A DNA stretch of 64,000 bases from Micavibrio sp. UBA1672 (GTDB lineage: Bacteria > Pseudomonadota > Alphaproteobacteria > Micavibrionales > Micavibrionaceae). The position numbers and the translations under genes were made by a program. A model generated the notes under the pieces. It made no database searches, had not been told where the DNA came from, and worked only from the letters and a program-made list of their open reading frames with translations. This document shows positions 46,179 to 54,575 of the stretch, in pieces. Position 1 is the first letter of the stretch, and each line of letters opens with the position of its first letter. The stretch lies in assembly GCA_002320665.1 (NCBI GenBank), contig DCKO01000041.1:837-64836 (forward strand), in the 5' to 3' direction.

Positions 46179-47522
46179 ATGAGTAGCAAAAAAGCGGAAA
46201 GCTCTTACTTTGTATCTTCTTTTTCACCACGTGAAACGGTTAGTGAACTGGACCGTCATATTATCGGGCAAGGTGATGCCAAGCGCGCGGTGGCGATTGC
46301 GATGCGTAATCGCTGGCGCAGAAGCCAGCTTGATCCCGAGCTGCAAGAAGAGGTTTATCCGAAAAATATCCTGATGATCGGGCCGACAGGGGTTGGTAAG
46401 ACCGAGATTGCGCGCCGTCTGGCAAAGCTGGCGAATGCGCCCTTCATCAAAGTCGAGGCTACGAAATTTACCGAAGTCGGTTATGTCGGCAAGGACGTCG
46501 AATCCATCATCCGTGATTTGACTGAAATTGCCATTCGCATGACACAGGAAACCATGCGCAAAACCGTCAAGGCACAAGCTGAAGTTTACGCCGAAGAACG
46601 CGTTTTGGATGCTTTGGTTGGCGATACATCCGGTGAAGGTACGCGCGCGAATTTCCGTGAGAAGCTCCGTAAAGGGGAACTGGATGAGCGCGAGATCGAA
46701 ATTGATGTAAGCGATAATTCGAACCCTCTGGGCGGGATGATGGATATTCCGGGCATGCCGGGGGCGAGTATGGGCATGATCAATATGGGCGATATGTTCG
46801 GCAAAGCCTTTGGTGATCGCAAGAAGAAAAAGCGCCTAAGCGTCGCCGATAGTTATGAGGTTCTGATCTCAGAGGAATCCGACAAGTTGCTCGATGAAGA
46901 TAAAGTTGTTGCCGATGCGCTGGAGATGGTTCAGCAAAGCGGCATGGTCTTTATCGACGAGATCGACAAGATTGCCGCACGCCAAGACGTACGCGGCGGG
47001 GATGTTTCCCGCGAAGGCGTACAGCGCGACTTGCTGCCGCTGATTGAGGGCACAACGGTGATGACCAAGCACGGCCCCGTGAAGACGGATCATATGCTCT
47101 TTATCGCAAGTGGCGCATTCCATTACGCCAAGCCATCGGATTTGCTGGCCGAGCTTCAGGGGCGCTTGCCGATCCGCGTGGAGCTACGCGCGCTGACCGT
47201 CGAGGATTTCCAGAAAATCCTGAAAGACACCGAAGCCAGCCTTATCAGGCAATATGAGGCTCTGATCGGGACGGAAAAAGTGACCTTGAAATTCGAGGAT
47301 GAGGCGATTGACGAAATTGCAAGACTATCCTTTGAGGTTAATGAGCAAGTCGAGAATATCGGGGCACGCCGCCTGCATACGGTGATGGAAAAACTGCTGG
47401 AGGAAATCAGCTTTACCGCAAGTGACCGCGGCGGCGAGGAAATCCTGATCACCGCCGATTATGTCCGAGACAACGTCGAAGACCTCGTCAAGAGCGCCGA
47501 TCTTAGCAAGTTCATTTTGTAA
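46179..47522 (+). CDS. hslU: HslU ATPase subunit of the HslUV protease
   Basis: AAA+ unfoldase that feeds substrates to HslV. It is 447 residues from the ATG at 46179 (an earlier TTG is unlikely). [33 protein letters not shown] starts the N-domain; Walker A is GPTGVGKT, Walker [11 protein letters not shown], sensor region [28 protein letters not shown], and the C-terminal arm ends SADLSKFIL, the tail that inserts into HslV. The I domain (about 110-240) has a [11 protein letters not shown] segment. No clear Shine-Dalgarno. The separation from hslV is described in the findings. Confidence 0.97.
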   Translation: MSSKKAESSYFVSSFSPRETVSELDRHIIGQGDAKRAVAIAMRNRWRRSQLDPELQEEVYPKNILMIGPTGVGKTEIARRLAKLANAPFIKVEATKFTEVGYVGKDVESIIRDLTEIAIRMTQETMRKTVKAQAEVYAEERVLDALVGDTSGEGTRANFREKLRKGELDEREIEIDVSDNSNPLGGMMDIPGMPGASMGMINMGDMFGKAFGDRKKKKRLSVADSYEVLISEESDKLLDEDKVVADALEMVQQSGMVFIDEIDKIAARQDVRGGDVSREGVQRDLLPLIEGTTVMTKHGPVKTDHMLFIASGAFHYAKPSDLLAELQGRLPIRVELRALTVEDFQKILKDTEASLIRQYEALIGTEKVTLKFEDEAIDEIARLSFEVNEQVENIGARRLHTVMEKLLEEISFTASDRGGEEILITADYVRDNVEDLVKSADLSKFIL

Positions 47523-47554
47523 TTTCCCTGCTTTTAGAATCATGACCATGCAAC

Positions 47555-47560
47555 TATAAT
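47555..47560 (+). promoter_or_regulatory. Consensus -10 box for a leaderless gene
   Basis: TATAAT ends 7 bases before the ATG at 47568. The -35 is weak (no clear TTGACA), and there is no Shine-Dalgarno. Confidence 0.45.
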
Positions 47561-47567
47561 GGTTTGT

Positions 47568-49175
47568 ATGGCAAGAAATAGTTATCATACGAGAGACAGC
47601 AAAGAACTCATAACGATATGGGAGCAAGGCAAGGATATATGGAATGCTTGGCGGCGTCCTCTTGGCGAGTTTAATTGTGATTTTTCGAGTTTTGATTTTA
47701 ACAAATATTTACCAAACGGAGTAAATATAGATTTTGCTTATTTTGAATTTCCTACAGGTGAAGTGAATTTTAATAATGCAAAATTTGGAAATCGCAAAAT
47801 AAATTTTAATAATACAAAATTTGGCAATGGAGATTTTCATTTTTCTGGGGCTGCGGGAAAAATTTCATTTTTTAATGCTAATTTTGGAAGTGGCAATAAA
47901 GTTTTTTCCGGCAAGATTTCTGAGTCTAAAAATGTAGATTTTAATAAAGTTATTTTTGGAGATGGCGATGTTGATTTTTCCAGCGCATCTTTTGGAGCAG
48001 GGATAGTAAATTTTTCAAAAACAAACTTTGGTGCTGGTACAAAGGATTTTTCGACAGATTTTGGTCAAGGAAGCGTGCTATTTTCTGATTCAAATTTTGG
48101 GAATGGCGATGTAAAATTTAAAGAAGCAAAATTTGAAAATGGAAACGTTACCTTTTTGAATTCTAGCTTTGGAAAAGGTGATGTAGATTTTGCTGCAGCA
48201 AAATTTGGAAAAGGCGAAATAAACTTTTCAAATATAGACTTTGGGCATGGAAATGTAATTTTCTCAAATGTAGACTTTGGGCATGGAAATGTAATTTTCT
48301 CAAAAACAAAATTTAATGGAATGGCTTTATTTACAAATCTCAGCAGCTTGAAAGATATTAAAAGTTTTTCCTTTAAATACGCTACTTTCGATGGGCCGCT
48401 TGATATTTCATGCGCCGAAGGTGAAGTATTCCCCTGTTTGGTGGATTTAACCCATACAAAAACGTCTCACCATGTTTCGGTATCGGGTTTGAACTGCACT
48501 CTTCCAAGAAAAAGCATCTGTAATTATTTTGCTAAAAAGCGCCGATGGCTATATCGATATGGTGTTAAGTACATTCCATGTAAGTGCATGAGGCTTAATA
48601 TACTCAGATTAATATTCATTATTTTTCCAAATGGTGATTGGGCCTCAAAGAAAGTAGCCATTGATCAAGCGGATATAGATCGAGCACGCCGCCTTAAGGA
48701 ATTGGCAGAGGCTAATAAAGACCATAACAAAGCCAAAGAATTTCATATTTTAGAAATGCAGGCTTCGAGAGATTTTAAGCCGTCTTGCTGTATTTTCTCG
48801 GCATATAGTTTTTTATTAAAATCAGAATTCTGGTACGAAAAATTAAGTGATTATGGGCGCGGCATTCTTCGTCCACTTTTCTGGTTAATCGGCGTGGCCT
48901 TTTTAGGGGCTTTTGTATATTTATTGGCAAGCCCGTTTAAAATAGGCTTTAAGACTTTTTTACAAAGCCTTGGTTTTTCTTTTTCACAAATGTTTGCTTT
49001 TATACCGAGTAGTCGTAGCGCACGAGAAAACTTAGGGAACAGCTTATTTTGTTCATCAGGTCAGGATTGCCCTATTCCTGAATGGATTTACTTTTTTACA
49101 TTCTCCCAAAGTTTGTTTACCTTTATCCTCCTCTTTCTGCTCGGTCTAGGATTACGGCATCGTTACCGTATTTAG
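47568..49175 (+). CDS. Phe-rich 12-residue-repeat membrane protein, pentapeptide-like
   Basis: A protein of about 535 residues. Residues about 55-250 hold some 17 copies of a 12-residue unit FSxxxFGxGxVx, the last two identical in DNA. The middle (residues 360-400) has QADIDRARRLKELAEANKDHNKAKEFHILEMQASR and the SDYGRGILRPLFW motif that precede the C-terminal membrane part in pentapeptide-repeat channel-like proteins; two to three membrane helices follow (LFWLIGVAFLGAFVYLLA; LFTFILLFLLGLGL). Repeats with Phe pairs probably make a beta solenoid. The ATG at 47568 follows a perfect TATAAT and has no Shine-Dalgarno; ATG 47559 is the alternative. It ends against the next gene tail to tail. Confidence 0.7.
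   Translation: MARNSYHTRDSKELITIWEQGKDIWNAWRRPLGEFNCDFSSFDFNKYLPNGVNIDFAYFEFPTGEVNFNNAKFGNRKINFNNTKFGNGDFHFSGAAGKISFFNANFGSGNKVFSGKISESKNVDFNKVIFGDGDVDFSSASFGAGIVNFSKTNFGAGTKDFSTDFGQGSVLFSDSNFGNGDVKFKEAKFENGNVTFLNSSFGKGDVDFAAAKFGKGEINFSNIDFGHGNVIFSNVDFGHGNVIFSKTKFNGMALFTNLSSLKDIKSFSFKYATFDGPLDISCAEGEVFPCLVDLTHTKTSHHVSVSGLNCTLPRKSICNYFAKKRRWLYRYGVKYIPCKCMRLNILRLIFIIFPNGDWASKKVAIDQADIDRARRLKELAEANKDHNKAKEFHILEMQASRDFKPSCCIFSAYSFLLKSEFWYEKLSDYGRGILRPLFWLIGVAFLGAFVYLLASPFKIGFKTFLQSLGFSFSQMFAFIPSSRSARENLGNSLFCSSGQDCPIPEWIYFFTFSQSLFTFILLFLLGLGLRHRYRI
48235..48304 (+). repeat. Tandem 36-base coding repeat
   Basis: A 34-base block (48235-48268) is repeated exactly at 48271-48304, offset 36 bases, i.e. 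one 12-residue unit. The surrounding units have diverged at the DNA level, so this pair is a recent expansion. Confidence 0.9.
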
Positions 49176-50122
49176 GTGGTCGATGATCCGGCAGTGCCAA
49201 GGATTGTCTGTTTCATGGAATCTTGCAAGCGTGTGACTGGTTCGCCTTCATAAAGTTGTGGCCATCTATCTCTCAGGGCGGTATCTACCAGTTTTTCTGC
49301 AAGGTCTTGCATGGCAGGATCATTTTCAATGACGCTTTTGACGTATGCTCTGTATTCTTCCTTATCGGCATGACCATCCAGCATATTCTCCCCCATCAAA
49401 TGAATCATATCGGTATATGCATCATACATGGCAGGCTCCAGAACATTGGCGCGGAAAGTCTCATTGCTGTTCAGACGTTCTACAACATCATCCGGAGCAG
49501 GATTACCGTTTTTATCGACCATGTAATATAGAATTTCGTTGCAATGCCCGTCACCTGCTACGAAATCGCCGAGTGTATGCCCTGCATCGATTAAGACCGT
49601 ATATTCCTGATTATCCGCCCCGTCAATAAAGGGAATAGAGGCAAATCCCGGAATATTAGGGCGCGCCGTTTCCGGACTAACACCCCCAGCCATGTTCATA
49701 AAATTCCGGTATAGGGTTACTCTGTTTTCGGCAGCATTCATGCCTCCCCAAAAGGCGCTTAATCCCAGACCAAGAGTTGGCTCTTTTGCGATTACAGTTT
49801 TGATACCGCTCTCTACTGCCATGCCTTTTGCAAGGCTAGGTGCAATGCCATCAAGCATGTCGCCGGATTGCAGTTTTGCTACTTTCTCAGGATCTTCAAG
49901 GATGGATTGTAATTCTTTGACGAGTGCCTCTGTGACATGATCATCAATAGCATCCAAAAACATTTGGGATGTTTCAGGAATACCCCCATTGACGTTATCA
50001 GCCCAAGCCTTTCCCAACATAGAACCCGCATATTCCGCAGGCTTTGTTACAGCATTACTGGCCTTCATGACATACATGATAGGCTTTAATAGCTTATATC
50101 CTGAAGTGTCGTTTTCCGACAT
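49172..50122 (-). CDS. Hypothetical accessory protein
   Basis: A 316-residue protein without signal peptide or clear family. The N-terminal half is helical (LLKPIMYVMKASNAVTKPAEYAGSMLGKAWADNV); the middle has GLGLSAFWGGMNAAENRVTLYRNFMNMAGG and YTVLIDAGHTLGDFVAGDGHCNEILYYMV, the latter with a Gly/His/Cys cluster that might be catalytic, though no family is recognised. It has a GGTGAT Shine-Dalgarno and its own promoter like other accessory genes here, and overlaps the stop of the repeat protein by 4 bases. Confidence 0.6.
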   Translation of the reverse strand: MSENDTSGYKLLKPIMYVMKASNAVTKPAEYAGSMLGKAWADNVNGGIPETSQMFLDAIDDHVTEALVKELQSILEDPEKVAKLQSGDMLDGIAPSLAKGMAVESGIKTVIAKEPTLGLGLSAFWGGMNAAENRVTLYRNFMNMAGGVSPETARPNIPGFASIPFIDGADNQEYTVLIDAGHTLGDFVAGDGHCNEILYYMVDKNGNPAPDDVVERLNSNETFRANVLEPAMYDAYTDMIHLMGENMLDGHADKEEYRAYVKSVIENDPAMQDLAEKLVDTALRDRWPQLYEGEPVTRLQDSMKQTILGTAGSSTT

Positions 50123-50152
50123 GTTTTATCACCCAATCAGTATTATTAAGAT

Positions 50153-50182
50153 ATAATAGCAATATTTTCATATTCTTGACAA
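50153..50182 (-). promoter_or_regulatory. Promoter of the 50122 gene
   Basis: On the minus strand: TTGTCA (50177-50182), 18-base spacer, TATTAT (50153-50158) preceded by TGC, an extended -10. GGGTGAT lies 5 bases before the start. Confidence 0.6.
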
Positions 50183-50198
50183 GAAATTGGTTTCTCAT

Positions 50199-50996
50199 TT
50201 AACGGGAGAAACTCTCTAGGGTTTGGCGGGGTTTGAGGTTCGAGATTTGGCTCATATGATCGACTTTCCCTTGGATCAGCAAGTATTTCTTGGTTTCATT
50301 CGGGTCTGTTGATTCATCGAAGCTTTGCTGGGCCTTTTCCCATCTGATATAGGGGGTGATGGTGAGGAATTTCTCGTATGGCGAGCGTAGAACTTCCCTG
50401 ATTTTCGGGTCTTTGACATCCAGCGCCAGAATATATTCCAGATCACCCTGCCCGTATTTTGTGGGTGAGCTGATCATCAGGGCGTTTTCGCCTCTGACCT
50501 GATTTTGCGTATTTTGCGAGGGCTTAAAGATGAACATTGCCGGATGTAGCGCGCGCAATTGGCGTTCCTCTACACCGTCCTCGGGGCGCTCCAGAAAGTT
50601 TTCGGCAAACTCGCGATTCAATAAGGACTGGACATCGTGAATTTGCGTGCAGAATTTATTGAAAATCCCGCTTAGGCCCTGCGATTTCATCCCGACGAAA
50701 TATTCATCAAAGGGGATGGGTCTGTGCAGGGCGCTGACGTAGACATTATCAAAGACCGATAAATCCTCGGCGCGTTGCTTGATGTTTCGTGCATGTTGCA
50801 GGATTTCATTGGCGCTATAGCATTCCACGAGCGCATAGGGCTGCTGGAGGAGTTCCTTGGCCAGATCAGAGCGCGGTAGAACCTCAAAGCCGTTTTCACG
50901 TTGCAGGCGCTCCCAGCCCGGATCAAAATTTGCGCGTAAAACAATGTTTTGACCACTTTGTACGGCTTGTTTGCTTAGGTAAGGATGTCTTGGCAT
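50199..50996 (-). CDS. Hypothetical protein, downstream of a paired gene
   Basis: A 265-residue soluble protein. It has no recognised domain. The sequence is mixed alpha/beta (NIVLRANFDPGWERLQRENGFEVLP; NVYVSALHRPIPFDEYFVGMKSQGLSGIFNKFCTQIHDVQSL; YILALDVKDPKIREVL). GC is higher than in the AT-rich accessory genes. It follows the gene at 51003 after 6 bases, so the two form one operon. A role in a shared process is likely but cannot be named. Confidence 0.65.
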   Translation of the reverse strand: MPRHPYLSKQAVQSGQNIVLRANFDPGWERLQRENGFEVLPRSDLAKELLQQPYALVECYSANEILQHARNIKQRAEDLSVFDNVYVSALHRPIPFDEYFVGMKSQGLSGIFNKFCTQIHDVQSLLNREFAENFLERPEDGVEERQLRALHPAMFIFKPSQNTQNQVRGENALMISSPTKYGQGDLEYILALDVKDPKIREVLRSPYEKFLTITPYIRWEKAQQSFDESTDPNETKKYLLIQGKVDHMSQISNLKPRQTLESFSR

Positions 50997-51002
50997 GTGT
51001 AC

Positions 51003-51620
51003 TTATAAACCCAGATTTTCTTGCGGGCCACCTGTATTACCGGAAATTTGTGTGGCTTGCTTGGCGTTATTGATCCAGTAGAAATTATTGGTATCTCTTT
51101 CCAAAACACCTACAAAGGCTTTCCAGTTTCTGTTGCCACTTGCGTCTTTGAATGATGATAAGACAGGCGGACTTTTGACACTCGGCATATCTTGATGACT
51201 TTGCTTCTTTTGCTCTAATTCCTTACGAAGACGCGTCTCCTTTTCATGGGTTTTATCTGGATCGCTGGAAGAAATCACAACATCGTTTAAACAGCGGTAA
51301 TGCTTGCCAAAGCCAATATTTATTTTTTCATTCGGATAATCGGGATTATCGATAAAGGCATTCAGCACATTTTGAAAATCTGACCACGTTTCAGGCTGTG
51401 CGATACACCATGATGCTGTTGGGTTTACGCTATGGGTTGTGGCTGTGCGTCTGTTACGGTTTTTGATCTCAGGCCAGTTTATATCTTTCAGGTCATCTTG
51501 ATTGAAGGTTTCAGTCAGAATTGGCATGTTTTCGGGAAGCATCAAAATTAGTGACAAACCATGTGTGGCTGCCTGTTTCAAAGAAACCAGATTTTTTCCC
51601 TCTTTTACTTCCATTTTCAA
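51003..51620 (-). CDS. Hypothetical protein, first of a two-gene operon
   Basis: A 205-residue protein beginning at ATG 51620 (or the ATG two codons later). It has HSVNPTASWCIAQPETWSDFQNVLNAFIDN, a charged middle with RLRKELEQKKQSH, and an end with WKAFVGVLERDTNNFYWINNAKQATQIS. No family known. It diverges from the M23 peptidase gene with 46 bases between starts, so the two share a control region. Confidence 0.62.
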   Translation of the reverse strand: MKMEVKEGKNLVSLKQAATHGLSLILMLPENMPILTETFNQDDLKDINWPEIKNRNRRTATTHSVNPTASWCIAQPETWSDFQNVLNAFIDNPDYPNEKINIGFGKHYRCLNDVVISSSDPDKTHEKETRLRKELEQKKQSHQDMPSVKSPPVLSSFKDASGNRNWKAFVGVLERDTNNFYWINNAKQATQISGNTGGPQENLGL

Positions 51621-51666
51621 CCCCGAGGTTTTATCCTTTTCTCACAGTAATCGCAAATTGGTGACT

Positions 51667-52656
51667 ATGTCAAATAAACTCGTATATCTCACTTTAATCA
51701 TTATATTTTTTCCTGCGCTCGCCTATGCGCAAGATCCAAAGTTCATTTTACCATTAGGGTGCGATTTGGGACAAGATTGCTGGCCTGTGAAGTATGTGGA
51801 TGTTGATACCAAGGACGGAGCTTTACAGGACTTCAAATGCACAGAAAAAACCAGTGACGGGCATAAGGGTACAGATTTCGCCATCCCTTCGGCCTATAAA
51901 ATGAAGCGGGGTGTAGATGTGTTTGCGGCACTGGATGGGAAAGTCTTGAGGATTCGTGATGGTGAAAATGATTACGTCAAAAGCAAGGAAGACCTTGAAT
52001 CCATTCAAGAAGCACGGAAGGAATGCGGCAATGCCGTGCTGATTGATCATGGGAATGGCCTCCAGACGATTTACTGCCATTTGAAGCAGGATTCCGTTGT
52101 CGTTCAGCCCAAGCAAGAGGTACGGCAGGGGCAGAAAATCGGACAAGTCGGGCAGTCCGGCATGGCGGAATTTCCGCATCTTCATTTTGGTGTGCATTGG
52201 GAAGGCGGAATCGTTGATCCGTTTACGGGACTGCTGAACACGGATGGCTGCGGGAAGATGAAGCACTCCATGTGGAAGGATGAAGCCGTTCTATATGAGC
52301 CTGTTGTAATTTTTGACGGCGGCTTTCGTTCCAAGGTGCCGGATTTCGAGGCAATTAAACGTGGCGAGGAAAACCCCGAGGAAATTTCAATCAGTAGCGC
52401 AGCTTTCGTATTCTGGGCGGGGTTTTATAATCTGGAAGAGGGAGATCAGGTGGCTTTACAGGTCTTTGATCCAGATGGAAAACTCTTTGTCGAGCGCCAT
52501 GAAACCTTAGAGAAAAACCGCGCCCGACAGTTTTATTTTGCTGGGCGTAAAATTGGAAACGTACAATTGATGAAGGGCACATACACCGCTACGGCCACAG
52601 TAAAACAAAAAGGCGGCTTTTCAAAAGAAAAGAAATTTAGCGTGGGTGTACGCTAA
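51667..52656 (+). CDS. M23 family peptidase
   Basis: A 329-residue secreted zinc metallopeptidase of the LytM type. A signal peptide (NKLVYLTLIIIFFPALAYA) precedes a domain with HKGTDFAIP (first His and Asp ligands), a long insertion, and HLHFGVHWEGG (HxH motif), so the catalytic set is present. The C-terminal 100 residues are a beta-rich extra domain (VFDGGFRSKVPDF... YTATATVKQKGGF). It probably cuts peptidoglycan cross-links in the periplasm. The stop overlaps the aat stop by 4 bases. Confidence 0.9.
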   Translation: MSNKLVYLTLIIIFFPALAYAQDPKFILPLGCDLGQDCWPVKYVDVDTKDGALQDFKCTEKTSDGHKGTDFAIPSAYKMKRGVDVFAALDGKVLRIRDGENDYVKSKEDLESIQEARKECGNAVLIDHGNGLQTIYCHLKQDSVVVQPKQEVRQGQKIGQVGQSGMAEFPHLHFGVHWEGGIVDPFTGLLNTDGCGKMKHSMWKDEAVLYEPVVIFDGGFRSKVPDFEAIKRGEENPEEISISSAAFVFWAGFYNLEEGDQVALQVFDPDGKLFVERHETLEKNRARQFYFAGRKIGNVQLMKGTYTATATVKQKGGFSKEKKFSVGVR

Positions 52657-53333
52657 GCTCCACGATTTTCCAGATACTCATTCACCAATTCCAGCTCGCT
52701 TGGCTCATTATCTTCTTTAAAGGTACATTCTTGAAGCGTTGCATGTTCGACTTGCTCCAAATAACTTTCATACGGGACTTCATACGCGCCAAATTGCAAG
52801 AGGTGATCATTGACAAATTGTGTGTCGAGCACGCTATAACCCTTTTTCCAAAGACGCGCCGCCAGATGCACTAACGCAACTTTGCTGGTATTGGGGGCAG
52901 TTGAGAACATGCTTTCGCCGCAAAACAGGCCGCCCATGGATAAGCCGTAAAGCCCGCCGGTCAGTTGCCCGTCCTGCCAGCATTCGACGCTGTGGGCATG
53001 GCCTAATTTATAAAGCGCGCAAAAAGCTTCGGTGATTTCTTTATTGATCCACGTTTCAGCGCGCAAGGGACTATCTTCCTCGGTCACGGAGCAATTCTTA
53101 ATCACCGCCTCGAACTCGGTATCGATACGAATTTCATAAGGCGCGCCAGAGATTTCCATCTTTTTGACCATGCGCTTAAGTTTTTTTGGGATATGCAGCG
53201 CCGGAATAGAGAGCTGCCCTCTATTTTGTGGGCAATACCAATCAACATAGGGGCTGCTGCCGCTGCGGGCCATAGGGAACAGGCCTTGGCTGTAGGCTTC
53301 TAGGAGAATCTCTGGCGTGAGGACAATCTGCAT
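52653..53333 (-). CDS. aat: Leucyl/phenylalanyl-tRNA-protein transferase
   Basis: Adds Leu or Phe from tRNA to proteins with N-terminal Arg/Lys, creating ClpS-recognised degrons. It is 226 residues; the N-terminus LTPEILLEAYSQGLFPMA and YWYCPQ-like DWYCPQNRGQL, plus AHSVECWQDGQLTGGLYGLSMGGLFCGESMFS and LDTQFVNDHLLQFGA are highly conserved blocks. In alphaproteobacteria it commonly lies after accC, as here, with two genes between. Confidence 0.96.
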   Translation of the reverse strand: MQIVLTPEILLEAYSQGLFPMARSGSSPYVDWYCPQNRGQLSIPALHIPKKLKRMVKKMEISGAPYEIRIDTEFEAVIKNCSVTEEDSPLRAETWINKEITEAFCALYKLGHAHSVECWQDGQLTGGLYGLSMGGLFCGESMFSTAPNTSKVALVHLAARLWKKGYSVLDTQFVNDHLLQFGAYEVPYESYLEQVEHATLQECTFKEDNEPSELELVNEYLENRGA

Positions 53334-53381
53334 TTTTGTATTTTAGCAGAAATAACAGTGTATTACAGTGCGTTTAACTTT

Positions 53382-53411
53382 TTGACAGCTTTATAAATTG
53401 AGTGCTAATAT
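53382..53411 (+). promoter_or_regulatory. Promoter with almost no leader
   Basis: TTGACA (53382-53387), 18-base spacer, TAATAT (53406-53411) preceded by TGC. The ATG at 53423 would have a leader of about 5 bases. Confidence 0.6.
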
Positions 53412-53422
53412 TAGGGAAAATA

Positions 53423-53959
53423 ATGCGGGATACCATTTTGGAACAGAATACAACCAAAACAAAACTCATGACTTATGGGCTAGCGAGTATTTTCAGCCTT
53501 GCTCTGACTTCGAGTGAACCTCAAATAAAGCCCTTACCGCCTGAATTACAAATCGAATATGACAAAATAACCGCTGAAATAAACAGTATTATAGAGAGAG
53601 CTGAAAAAGACCCCGTAGGCTTTGTTATTGACGGAATGGAAGATGATCCAGACTTTGTCGTCTTGAGTGAAAAATACGGATATTACAGCCCGTCATATTT
53701 TGCATTTAGTTTTGAGGATTCCGGCAACCCAGAGCATAATGTCAAATTTGGAAGCAAAACTATTTTGGGGCATGATAAATTCGGTCAAAGTTGGCAATGC
53801 ACAGATATGATCCTTTCGGTTTTCTCGGAGACTGTAACGACAGGAAGCTTGCAAAGTGATTCTGATGGATTCCAAAAAATAGCTTTTGATAATAGTTCTT
53901 GTACAGAATTAGAAAAGGGCATCATCCCTAGATGGCCTGATAATGTTTTTGGAATTTAG
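53423..53959 (+). CDS. Hypothetical protein, probably exported
   Basis: A 178-residue protein from the ATG at 53423; a longer reading begins GTG at 53402 but would start inside the -10 box. The N-terminus (TYGLASIFSLALTSS) may be a short signal sequence. The mature part is acidic with Cys pairs (WQCTDMILSVFSE, SSCTELEKG). It lies in reverse orientation between accC-linked genes and aat, whose order is otherwise conserved, so it may have been inserted. Family unknown. Confidence 0.6.
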   Translation: MRDTILEQNTTKTKLMTYGLASIFSLALTSSEPQIKPLPPELQIEYDKITAEINSIIERAEKDPVGFVIDGMEDDPDFVVLSEKYGYYSPSYFAFSFEDSGNPEHNVKFGSKTILGHDKFGQSWQCTDMILSVFSETVTTGSLQSDSDGFQKIAFDNSSCTELEKGIIPRWPDNVFGI

Positions 53960-53966
53960 AATTTTT

Positions 53967-54575
53967 TCACATGCCGAAAGGATAATCGCTGCTGAGTAGA
54001 TCATGCTCATCACGCATGGTTTTAAGTGCCTTGGCATAGGCCAGCAAGACATTCAGCGAATAATCGGCGCGGTTTTTGATGTATTGGTCTGCCTTTTCGC
54101 CACTATCAAGGGCGGGGTCATTCATGACATTTTCGCAGTTGCTGACGATCAGATGATCAGGGATATAAACCATGCGGTTATTCTTATAGCCGCTCATACG
54201 AAGCTCTGCTATGGGGTACGTCCCGCCGCGTGAGGCAGAGACACCAACCAGCAAAGAAGGGTTATGCGCAGCGTGTTGTGACGAGACATAAAGCAGGAAA
54301 TTCTTAAGGCCCGAAGGCACCATGCCGTGCCATTCCGGTGACACCAGAATAAGCCCGTCTGCCTTTTCGATCTTTTCGAGATATGGCGACATTTCCTTGG
54401 CCAGATCAGACTCCGCATTCCACGCCTCTTCACTCCAAAAGGGAATGGGATTGCCGGATAGATCGATGATCTCGCTTTTTGCGCTTTTGGTTTTAAGATG
54501 CTCGGCCAGCCAATTAGAGACTTTTAAAGATTGAGAGTTTTGCCTGTGAGATCCGGATATAATGACAATGTTCAT
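53967..54575 (-). CDS. NADPH-dependent FMN reductase family protein
   Basis: A 202-residue flavodoxin-like protein. The FMN phosphate loop is ISGSHRQNSQS at the N-terminus, and SPEWHGMVPSGLKNFLLYVSS and GVSASRGGTYPIAELR follow, characteristic of the ArsH/ChrR-type reductases. Substrate (quinone, azo dye, chromate) is unknown. Its ATG overlaps the accC stop (TAATG), so it is coupled with fatty-acid synthesis genes. Confidence 0.88.
   Translation of the reverse strand: MNIVIISGSHRQNSQSLKVSNWLAEHLKTKSAKSEIIDLSGNPIPFWSEEAWNAESDLAKEMSPYLEKIEKADGLILVSPEWHGMVPSGLKNFLLYVSSQHAAHNPSLLVGVSASRGGTYPIAELRMSGYKNNRMVYIPDHLIVSNCENVMNDPALDSGEKADQYIKNRADYSLNVLLAYAKALKTMRDEHDLLSSDYPFGM

Noticed and set aside
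48235..48304. Tandem repeats resembling a short CRISPR-like or satellite array
   Set aside because: The 36-base units are in frame and code for the 12-residue repeats of the membrane protein; there are no spacers.
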